64,000 nt of DNA from Anagrus nilaparvatae (lineage: Eukaryota; Arthropoda; Insecta; Hymenoptera; Mymaridae). The position numbers were made by a program, and so were the translations under genes. The notes under the pieces were generated by a model. That model was not told where the DNA came from. It made no database searches and saw only the letters and a list, made by a program, of their open reading frames with translations. Positions 28,001 to 40,000 of the stretch are shown here, one piece after another. The stretch is taken from positions 18,602,501 through 18,666,500 of the forward strand of contig JAKSXM010000007.1 in assembly GCA_022575985.1 (NCBI GenBank), read 5' to 3'. Numbering within the stretch: the first letter of the stretch is position 1; each line of letters begins with the position of its first letter.

Positions 28001-31000
28001 GAATTTCGACTTATTTTTCATAAATATTCAATATTTCACCCTTAAAATAGCTAAAACTACCCCCAAAAGGGGTGTTTTTGCTATTTTCGCACTTTGAGCA
28101 ACCAGGATATGTCCATATAGGTTTTTCGGGTCGCTAATCAAGAATTTCGACTTATTTTTCATAAATATTCAATATTTCACCCTTAAAATAGCTAAAACTA
28201 CCCCCAAAAGGGGTGTTTTTGCTATTTGGGCACTTTGAGCAACCAGGATATGTCCATACAGGTTTTTTGGGTCGCTAATCAAGAATTTTTACTTTGTTTT
28301 CATAAATATTCAATATTTTACCCTTAAAATAGCTAAAACTACCCCCAAAAGGGGTGTTTTTGCTATTTAGGCACTTTGAGCAACCAGGATATGTCCATAC
28401 AGGTTTTTTGGGTCGCTAATCAAGAATTTTTACTTTGTTTTCATAAATATTCAATATTTTACCCTTAAAATAGCTAAAACTACCCCCAAAAGGGGTGTTT
28501 TTGCTATTTTCACACTTTGTGCATCCAGGATATGTCCATCCAGGTTTTTTGGGTCAGTAATCAAGAATTTTGACTTATTTTTCTTTAGCTATTTTAAGGG
28601 TGAAATATTGAATATTTATGAAAAATAAGTCTAAATTCTTTATTAGCGACCCGAAAAACCTATATGGACATATCCTGGTTGCTCAAAGTGCCCAAATAGC
28701 AAGAACACCCCTTTCAGGGGTAGTTTTAGCTATTTTAAGGGTGAAATATTGAATATTTATGAAAAATAAGTCGAAATTCTTAATCAGCGACCCAAAAAAC
28801 CTCTATGGACGTATCCTGGTTGCTCAAAGTGCGAAAATATCAAAAACACCCCCTTTTCGGGGGTAGTTTTAGCCAATTTAGGGGTGAAATTTTAATTATT
28901 TATGAAAAATAAGTCTAAATTCTTAATCAGCGACCCAAAAAACCTATATGGACATATCCTGGTTGCTCAAAGTGCGAAAATAGCAAAAACACCCCCTTTT
29001 CGGGGGAATTTTAGCCAATTTAGGGGTGAAATTTTAATTATTTATGAAAAATGAGTCGAAATTCTTGATCAGCGACCCAAAAAACCAGTATGGTGCCAAT
29101 CTGAGCGCTCAAATTGCAACTATGTAAAAAACACCCCATTTTGGGGTAGTTTTTTGCAAATTTAAGGGTGAAGCCCCCATTTCTTTACGAAATGACCCCA
29201 ATTTTCGGATTCAGCGACCCAAAAAACGTATAGGAAAGCAAATCTCATGTTCGCCAGTAAAAATACAACCCCCCCCCGTATTTTGACTGGAGTAGGAGTA
29301 TAATATAAATTTACAAAATTGATTAAGTTACAAGACAGTAAATAAATAAAATGGACGTATAAAAAAAATTCCTCAAGCAACTCTAGCTGAAAATGTCAAT
29401 ATACTTGAAACTAAAAAATATGGTGAGCTTGCAATAAATATTATATGTTCAAGTTAACAGTAAAACTTTATTTTTTTTTTATACAATAGCATTAAAGTGT
29501 ACTTTTACTACTTTACCAAAAAAGAAAAGAAAAAAAAACTATATATATAATTAGTTATGCAGGAAATAATATATTCGAAATAAAAAGTGCATTTTAACAA
29601 GTGTATTTTACTATTTTATGCACGTTCAAGCTTTATTTTTACTTGAAATAGAAAATTATATCTAAATTATATAAAATAAATCTTTATTTAAATTGCAAAA
29701 AAAGTATTTTATAAAAAAAGTTGTTAATTTATACATGGACAAGTTCAAAAAAAATGAAATTAACAAATTATGCTTTTTTAAACTTTTTTAGTGAAGAAGT
29801 TTAATAATTATTTTGTTCGTTGAAATTTTAATATTATCTTATGTCATAAGTAATTAAACTAAAAATAAAATTTGTTTCGGTTTTTAATTTCCTCGATTCA
29901 TGGGCTTATTTAGAAAGAAAATAATTTGTTTGGAAGTTAAATTAAATAATTTAGACCAAAGAGCAAGATTTAATTTTAAAAAATGTCCAAAGAAGAGTGA
30001 CAATTTCAAATTTCACGAAGCCATTCAAAAATCCATGATTTGGGCAGATGTCAGAGCTTTTAGTAACTTGGAGATGATAGAGCAAATGCATTTTTGAATA
30101 TACATAAGTTTATATTTTCTTAAACAAATAAAAAACAGACTCGTCTATTAAAAACGTATAACTAATTGTAAATGAAAATTTATATTTATATTTCTGTGTT
30201 TGAATACGCACACATAAGCTAAAAAATAAATTCAGAAAAAAAATAAGCATTTCATAGATTACTTAAGTTAGGTAATCAGAAGCTTTTTATTTTTTCAAAC
30301 TTAATTACTTTATTTTTAATGTATTGCTTTTCAAATGCAAAATCTTAAGAATTTCTCTTTTGAAAGTTAAACAATTTATTATGATATTCAAAGCGCATAC
30401 AATTTAAATAATACATACAGCAGTACATTTTAGCAAACACGAAAAAATACATATGTTTGGTTCTTGTGCATTATATATTTTATTCAAAAAAAAAGCGATA
30501 AATACTATTATATAAGCTATTGAAAGCAAACAAGTAGAAAAAAGCTTTCTTATACACAAAAATAGAAAATTGGGTGTTATGTAACGAACATATGTAAAAA
30601 TAATTGTTCACATCACTTTTAACTGGATTACACTAGAGCCAAATTTTTTTTGGCCTGTTTCTTAAAAACTTTTACAAATTTGTAAAGTTTTTAATTATTG
30701 AAAATAAAAAATTAATGAAATAAAATTTTCATTGGTAGTAAATAACATCTTGGTTTTTGAAATATTTCAATTTTTGATTACAGCTTTTAAAAATGTTTCT
30801 ATAAAGCTCAAAAACTATGAAAGGTTAAATTTTAAAGCTTAATAGTTTAATTTAAGTACGTAATGTCTTTTTTAGTTACAGAAACTTTTTCTTCAAACAG
30901 CAATTTTATGTCTTTTAAATAATCAGATATTCAGTTTTTAAAAAAATAAATACATATAATATGTATTAGAGTGTGTGTTATTTTACTTTTTTTGGAATTT

Positions 31001-34000
31001 CTTTACTCACTGGGCAAAAATGATTTTTTCAATATTGAAAAACTCGACCTCTAAGAATTTTGCTTACATTTTCCTTTAAATTTTCCTTAACTGTTCAAAT
31101 TTTTAAGAAAAAAATTATTATTTTCACTCCCAGGCCTTTTATTGTTAAAAATGTAACGGACAAATAATTTAAATTTTAGAATAATCATGCCTAAAAATAA
31201 AACATAGCCAAAAATTTTTTTAATGGGGTTTTAACCTTTATATATGGAAGCATCATAAATATGAGTGGAAAGAGGTAAAAATCAAGAAGGGTATATTTAA
31301 TTTTTTCAAATTTTTATGAAAATATCAGGGACAATTGACATGCTTATAGCCTCATTATCCTGTTAAAATTAAGCATATTGCTTTATACAGGAGGTGTTTT
31401 TTTATGTTGAAAAAATCTCATTTTTTCTCCGTAAGCAAAGAAATTCCAAAAAAAATAAAATAAGGCACTCTAATATACATGCACAGAGCTTAGCATTTAA
31501 TTATATCACTGACAATGATTTTCGTAAAGAAGAAAATCTTCTTGACAAATATCTACTTATGTCAACAAGATATCTATTTAAGACGAAAAGAGTCTATTTA
31601 AATCAGTTATGTGAATGTCTTCTTGAAACATTTAGGAAAATATTCTTGGTAGATTTGTATAAGAAAATAGACTGTGAGAGTTCAAAATGGATTCTTTGTA
31701 AAAAAACAGCCCTAAATTGTGCCCCCAAAAGGTAAAATAGGCTCGTAAAAAAATTCTTAGGGGGTAAAAGTGAACTTCGAGTTCTAACAGAATTACGGAC
31801 AATAAAAGCAGCCCCACTTGGTGCTGATAGTCCATTTTGCTGTAGAGAAATTCTCTCATAAAATAAGGCTTCTTTTAACCTCTTGAGTTTATTTTGAATT
31901 CTTTGCAGAGTCTATACCAAATCAATGTAACTAATTAACCTCTTTTCAACAATCAATATAAACTCTTTTTATTCCTATAAATCCTTATATTACCTTCACA
32001 CAATTTGTATATAGCATTATTTCAAAATTTAAATTAAATGTATTTTTCTTTTGATAAAAATGTATCTTAAATTAAGTTTTTACAAAATAGCATATTTTTA
32101 GTTTTCTTTTGAACTTTATTTTCAATTTATATACACTTATACTTAAGCATTTATTATTATTATAAATTTTCAAATTTTACTGCTTCACATTTTTATTTAA
32201 AATTGTATAATACTGTAATCGTGCATCGGTAATGCCTGCACTAACTTTCATTAAATAAAATAAATAAATAAATATACCCACGCTCAGAGATTTACTTTTG
32301 CGAGAGAACTTTATTTACCTCTAAAAAGCTCATTTTACCCTTACGGGGAAATCAGCGCCAAAGTGCATCCAGAGAGAGTGACATAAAAATTAATTTTAAT
32401 TTTAAAAAAAATTTAATTTGAAAAAAGGCAGACTCAGCCAAAAATGGCAGAACCAATGACTGGAACAAGGAGAGACTGTTTTTATTGAGTCAATAAAAAA
32501 GAAGAATTCTACTTGAGCTTACAATAAAAAAATACTGCAATTTTTTTTATAACTTACATTCAAAAAAAAATAATATTAATATTTATTCTATTTCTATTAC
32601 CCGGGGTTAGTTTTTTATAAGCATATTTTGTTTTTTTTTCGATCTTTTAGTTGAAGGCATGTCCTGTCTCAAGGGAAAACAAAAAATAACGTGTATTTGA
32701 TAAATGCTCAAGCAAAAAATTTATATACATTGTATTAGAATAACATTTGGAAAAATTCCAAAACATTAAAAAAATATATTTATTAATATTCTACTTATTA
32801 TATAATTAAAATATAAAGTAAAATTAAGCATAATAGGTACTAAAATATCAATTGTAAATAATATATTATTTTAATCTTTTAAAACTTTTAAAACAAATTT
32901 AATCAAGAAATCCTGTATTGGATTTATTTACAAAAGACTTTAACTTTTAGTATTTTTGATTATTGTAAATTTAAATAGGTTAAAATTTATTTGAATCAAA
33001 TAATCTTTCAATCATTTAAACTGACTAAAAAGTTAAAAATCAGGTATTTTTACCCGAAATGGGCATAAAGACCAGCCCGACAATTTTTTTGAAAAACGAA
33101 GGTTGTCATCGTCTTTAGAAGGTCAAAAAACGAAAGTAACCCCATTTTCACCCTTATGTTCAAATCTTTCTATTGTGGCGTCTACACTAAAACATAAATA
33201 AAGGAAAAGTTATTTTGAAAATTGTTTTTACGTGTTTTACATAAAGTCGGAATTCAATCTAACATTTTTCACTAGAAGAAAAGTTTTGTTTCTTATAAAA
33301 TCCCTAGAGGTTTAAGTAAGAGTGATTTAGGTAATTTACTTATATTAAATTGTGTATATACACAGAATAACAAATATATTAAGTAAGGATATAAAATGCA
33401 AAGAAATACAAAATTTATTATATTTTTTGCTGGATTATAAGTAGGTAATATTTTTAAAAAATTTTGTACCATTAGTTTATTGATTTAGATAAATAATTTA
33501 AGGATTAATTTTTATTTCCGCCGTGAATAAAACCTTCGAGTGACATTTTGAATTATGGATCGAGGTGCTATTCTAATATGTCTATGTGCAGTAAAATAAG
33601 CGTAACTCAAAATGTCAATTAAGGGTTCTCTTTGCGCCTCTCAAACGTGCTATCAATAATAAAAATATCTTAAAGTAATCATTTTATATAATTAAAAAAA
33701 TTTTTTAAAACAGAAATAAAAAATGAACTTCAAGTTTCAAAAAATTTATTTGCAAATAGATATTAAATTTCGTATAATCTTGACATCAATCCTCAAAAGT
33801 TTTAAAAAATATTTTTGCAATTTAAGCAATTTTTATTCAACACATTCATGAAAGCTCCTACAATATATATCTCTTAAATACTTGCAATACACAAATACAT
33901 AGAGAAAATACATATATAAGGTCAACAATATGTGAGCTTTTGATTAACATTATGAATCAAAATGTTATGTAGCAGCCAAAAAACGATTGGCATCTAAACA

Positions 34001-37000
34001 AGGCACGCGAACAGTTGTAAGCTTTTTACTACTTTATGTTCATTTATATTTGTTATTATTATTATTATTATTAAAACTAAAAATGACATAATTTTGTCTG
34101 TATAATATATTCACCTTGACTCTCGAGGTTTAAAGATCTCTGAGTGACCGAAGAGTCTCGATATAGATTGATGTATTCAAACGCTCTTGAAACTCTAGAC
34201 TTGGTTCATTAATAAATTTGTTCTTTGTTTTTTATATCCTATATTATACTTGATTTTGACTTTTCTAACTTGACGATGCTATTATTGGATATTTTTATGT
34301 ACAAATATAGCTCGTAATTATCTTTTTATACAGCTTTTTATTAATTATAAGAACTGCAAATATGAAGGACTAAATCATATAATCATATACTGAATCACTT
34401 AAAATCATATAAAACCAAAAAGATTTAAAAAAATTTAATTTCAGCAGCAATTCAAAAATTTTTTAATTACAAGAATTGAATTTTACCAGGATAATAAACA
34501 TAATAGTTTGCAAAATACAAATTAAATCCTTACAAAAAAAATGAGTATAAAAGTCAAAAAAGCTATTTAATTCAAAAATGTGAAAATAATCCAATTGATA
34601 ATAGAACAAAGAAAAATTATATGCAAAAGTATAGACAAATTTTATAAGTATATAAACCACTTTGCAAACCTAGAGCACGATTTGAAAATCCGATTTAGAA
34701 GCTTATGTACATTTCATAAAAAATTACTCTTATCATAATTTTAAAATGTATCAATTTTTAGGTTTCGAAAATAAAAAAATAGAATTTATTTAGGATTTTA
34801 CTTTAATTTTTTTTAAACTATATATTTTATATCATATTTGGCATGACTTAATTTTGAAATAATTTTAGGGAAATTTAGTGCTATTTTTCGAGTCAACAAT
34901 TTAACAATTTTTTTAAAATATCTGAGCAGTTTGTTTTTAATGGGTTCCATTGTAAAGATAGTTGACATATATATATATTTAAATTTCTCAAGCAGTATTT
35001 TTGTGACGAGTAAATTTGCAGATCAGGGGTGGGGTTAACAATATTTTAATGTATTATTTGTGTTTTTAAGAAAGTGGACAAAAAGTATGGAAAATGAAGT
35101 AATCTATAGTTATCTATTGTGGGTACCAGGACGAACTTGGTAAAAAATGCATTACTATAAAAAACAGAAGACATTATTTAAAAATTACAAGGATCGATTA
35201 GAAAAAAAAAGTGAATAAGAAATAAAGGTTAGCACTAATAACTTTAGGGGTCGAAATCTCTTTTCTTAGTCTTGGTAGGAATCTAGATTAACCTAACAAA
35301 ATTATCTATAAGGAGCAATATTGTGTACGTTTTTTGGGGTTGTTGATCACGAAGTTCGGGATCATTTGGTTAAGAAATTGGTGTTTTGCCTTTAAATTAG
35401 TAGAAACTACCCCCAAATTGGGGTATTTTAAATATATTTACTTTTCGAATATGCCCAAATTTGTCACCTAGGGAATTATTGAGTCGTTAATCAAGAATTT
35501 AGGTCATTTTTTTATGAAAATTTAATATTTTACCCTTCAATTAGCAACAAATAGATCCCAAAAGGGGGTATTTTTGCTATTTTCGCACTTTAGGCTAATT
35601 TAAGGGTGAAATATTAATTTGATCTTACAAAATAACTAAAATTCTTGATCAGCGACCTTAAAAACCCCTAGGTAGACCTGTTACGAGGTACCGAGGCAAC
35701 TTCGTTCGATACGAGGCGAGGCGAGGCGAGAACGAGGCGAGAACGAGGCGAGATTGAAAATTTTAAAACCTCGTTAAATCGAGGCGAGCCCGAGATTCAA
35801 ATTTTCAAAACCTCGTTCTCGCCTTGCCTCGCCTCGTCTCGCCTCGTTTTTTTTAAAATTTAATTAATAAATAATTTTTTAATTTACGTAATTTTTTTTT
35901 TACCAGAAATATCTTCTCCAAAAGGCAGAAGTTTATATGCCAGTTATTATGAAATTATGTATATTGAAAATATCAAATATGAATTTTGTTTGACCTGTGT
36001 TAAAAATGATAAAGGGGAATTTAAAATTGGATTTAAGATGACTGGGCATAATACTAAAAGTTTGAGAACTGATCTTCAAAAATGTCATACTGATTTTGGG
36101 TTGTTAGAAAATAATAGAAAAAATGTTCTGTTTATAGCTAGTAACAATTTGCCATTAAATTTTTTTGATAAGTCTCTTAATAAAGTTTATCTACTAAATC
36201 CTCCAAAAAATTTACCACATCAATAAAAATTACGTGAAGATACTATTGAAGAACACAAAATAATGCAGAAACAGTTAATTGGGGTATTTGCAGGAAAACT
36301 TGTCCAAAATCAGTTTTACTTTTGATGGATGGTCATCTAGAAATCTTGATCATTATTAATGGATTAACTGGGCATTTTATAGATGAAAATTGGCAGTTAA
36401 AATCGATTGCACTGAATTTAATTTCAGCCAAAAAACAATATTCTGTGCCTGATATGAGAAAACTTTTTCTTCAAACTTTAAAACAATTTAATTTATTAAA
36501 ATAAATTGGCTGTATCACAGCAGAAAACGCATCTAGTACATTTTTTGATAACCTTAATGATTTGCTTCATTCAAAAGATGTATTAGATTTTAATAAAACC
36601 TTAGATCATTATAGATGCCTGGCTCACTAGATGTAATTCACTCGGTAATTCATTGATAAATTTAAAATTATCTTATTAAAATAATAAATAAGTTTTACTT
36701 TAAAATTTGTTTAAAGAATTTTTTTTTAATAACCACCTCGTTTATCAACGAGGAATTCTCGGTTGAGAACGAGGCGAGGCGAGGCGAGAACGAGGCGAAT
36801 GTTTTTTCACCTCGCCCGAGGTCGAGGCGAGGCGAGATAGAACTTTTCCTCGTTCTCGTTCTCGCTAAATTTTGTTAAACCTCGCCTTGCCTCGTTCTCG
36901 TAATAGGTCTACCCCTAGGTACCAAAAGTGGGCACTCAAAGACTGAATATATTAAAGATACTCTATTTTGGGGTTATTTTATGCTAATTTAATGGTAAAG

Positions 37001-40000
37001 CCCCAATTTTTTAACCAAATGATCCTGAAATTCGTGATCAGCGACCCAAAAAAACCGATACTAGACCAAACCTAATGGTTGTCATTAACTATACAACCAA
37101 ACTCGTATTATGAATGAAGCAATGTTTAGCAGTGTTAAAAATGAAAAATACAAAGGTAAAACTCTGTTTATATCCAGATTTTTCTCTTTTTCCCTTGAGA
37201 TATTCCCAACAAAATGCAATTTTTTTTTTATTAAACCTTTTATTTAATGTGAAAGCATAATCTTATGCAAATCCTTTTTTTTGAAAAATGAAATTATTAT
37301 TTTAGACATTACAAAGTAATTTTCAAGGTATTTTTATAAATTTAAAATGCTGAAACATTAAAGTGAACATTAGAATGGTGAAAATTATTTTGAAAGAAAA
37401 ATAAAACTATTTTTGAACTGCAGAAAAAACTCTTTCACTCATAGAATCACCTATGTAAATTAAAATCATTTTTAGCATACTTTCGTTTAAAGAGCCAAAA
37501 AAATGTTTGCAAATGTTTAAACAATTTTTTTTACTTTTATTTTGTAAACTTTATTAGATTTTTTAAACAATTTTATATCAACGAATTCCGTAGAGAAATA
37601 TAAAAAATATTACGTGAAAGGAGCTTTTGGTATCTGTTTGGCATTCAAGCAAACAAAATACCATTTTGGCATGCTTTTTGGAAACCTTTCGTTGAAAGAA
37701 AAGCAATATAAAATCAGATTTAGTACCCATAAAAATTTTAAAATTGTTTACCGATTTATTTTTAAGGAAACTAATAAAAATACTTAGAAAATATAGTATT
37801 TCTACATGTTTTGACTCCTGAATTTATGCAATTTTTCTTGAACGCTTGTTTATGGGTTGCCATTACACATAAATGTTTTAATGATCTATTTCAAATTAGC
37901 TTCTCGAGAAAATATTTTGAAATAATACTAAAATTACTAAAGTTCTTTCTCATCAGATTAAAATTCAATATTAAACCAAGTCTGTCTTTGTTAGTTTTAT
38001 ATTGTAGTTGAGAGTTATTCACGATTAATCATCAAAAATCGCCAACTACACCAAATAACTTTTAAAGATAATAACGACTTTTAATCTGATGTAGAAAGGG
38101 CTTAATTTGATTATTTTAAACATTAAATTAATTAATTAATTTGTAAAATCTCATACATATAGTATTAACATTAAATTAATTTTATTAGCTTCAAAATTCA
38201 ATTCCAAGAAAAAAAAAAATCTGTATTTTTTATTTAGTATGCTGGATTTTAAAAAAATTTTTAATATCATTATATAAATCTACTGAAATTGAAAAAAAAT
38301 ATTTGCAAAAAAATAATATTCCTATCAATTAGTTTTAATCGATCATCCGTAAAAATGAAAATATTTGTTATTTTTTAAATACATCAATTTATATTATTAT
38401 GCTTTCAAAATATTCATACATTTTTTTTAGAAATTATTCTGTTTTTCTCACTGATTCTGTACACATGATAGATTTCATAATAAAATTTAATTAGTATTTT
38501 CTATTTTATTTTGTATGATGCAAATTTTCAGGATTTTTTTTTTTAAATAGTCAAATATGTTCAAAATTTTTCAAAACTATGTTATTAAAAGATTTTCGTA
38601 ATTTTAAGATAACCTGATCTTTACCAAGAAAAGAAAATTTAAGAGTGCTATCGAATAAAGCAAAGATAAATTACAAAAAATTATAAATTTTAACCTATTT
38701 TGAAGGTCTAAAATTGGAACGATATAGTCAAATTTAATGTTTACTGCATTACTTTAAAACCTTTGAAAAATGAAAGAGTTCTCAAACCAGATGCATTAAA
38801 TAAGCCATCCAGTTATCACCCGAGTAGGATGTTCAGCATTGATAATAATCTCGTACCGTAAATAATTTGTCTTTTTAGATATGCTTGCGCATAGTCCTAC
38901 TGACGTATTTTTTGAATAACAAGACTATAATTTTTTTTCCCATCAAACTAAAAATCTGACCTGAGAAAAATTATCCAAAAAAACTTCTTGAAAATCATCG
39001 TTATTTTCTTTATTTCGCCAGATTATTACCTAAATTTTACGAATTTTTATGCAATACCAAATTAATGAATCCAATATCTCACATGTAAATTAAAATCAAT
39101 AAAGTTGAAAAAAAGTTTTTCAAGTTATTTTGAACGACAAGCTAGTTAATATTAATTTATAACTATGCAGCTATACAGTGATACGTTAGTGCATTAAACT
39201 TGATTTTCTTCTTTACAAGAAAATTCTATTAAATTTCTCTATACATTATCGATCTCATTATTATCTCTAGCATACAAATATATAATGCTTGATTTAATGC
39301 AGTAGAAGTTATGTAATTAAAAAATCAATTTTGTTACAGAGAGTGATAAAACAGTAGTTGTAAGACGAGAAGCAGGAGGAGAATTTGGTTTTAGAATTCA
39401 TGGTTCAAAACCAGTTGTTATATCAGCAATCGAACCTGATACACCAGCTGAAAGTTCAGGTTTAGAAGTTGGTGACATAGTTATGGCAGTTAATGGTAGA
39501 AATGTTATGGATGCTACACATTCGGATGTTGTTAGATTAGCACATTCTGGATCTGATGTTTTAGAATTAGAAGTTGCTAGAACTTGTGATGTTTTAGCTC
39601 CTAAAATTAAAAAAGATTCTCAAAAAGATAGACTTAAAGATGTTCCAATATATTCTGGTTATTTGTGGAGAAAATCGTTTAGTTCAAATACTGGTGATAA
39701 ATGGGTTAAAAGGTGGTTTGCTCTACGTCGTGATAATTGCCTTTATTATTACAAGACTGAACTGGTATGTAAACTTTTAATTATATAAATATTTAATATA
39801 ACTATAACTTTATTATTTTTACAAAAATAAGGTTATAGATTGGTAAAAATTAAAAATAGAGTTTCTTTTTCTAATATTGATTTTAAATATTTTTGTTCAA
39901 TTCAAGATATCAATTTTGCTGTTTAGTTTATATAAAATTTATTCCATAGGTAAATCCATTTAAATTCTCAAAATATCTAAGGTTCTAATAGAATCCAAAA

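Larger units (their letters stand above)
35310..37070. repeat. 141-family foldback interrupted by a hAT insertion
   Basis: Left arm 35310-35672 and right arm about 36912-37070 carry the family blocks (TTTTTTGGGGTTGTTGATCA versus TGATCAGCGACCCAAAAAAA; TACCCCCAAATTGGGGTATT versus CTATTTTGGGGTTATT). They are inverted relative to each other. The hAT element at 35673-36911 sits inside. The arms are more diverged than those at 27630-29294, so this copy is older. Confidence 0.75.
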
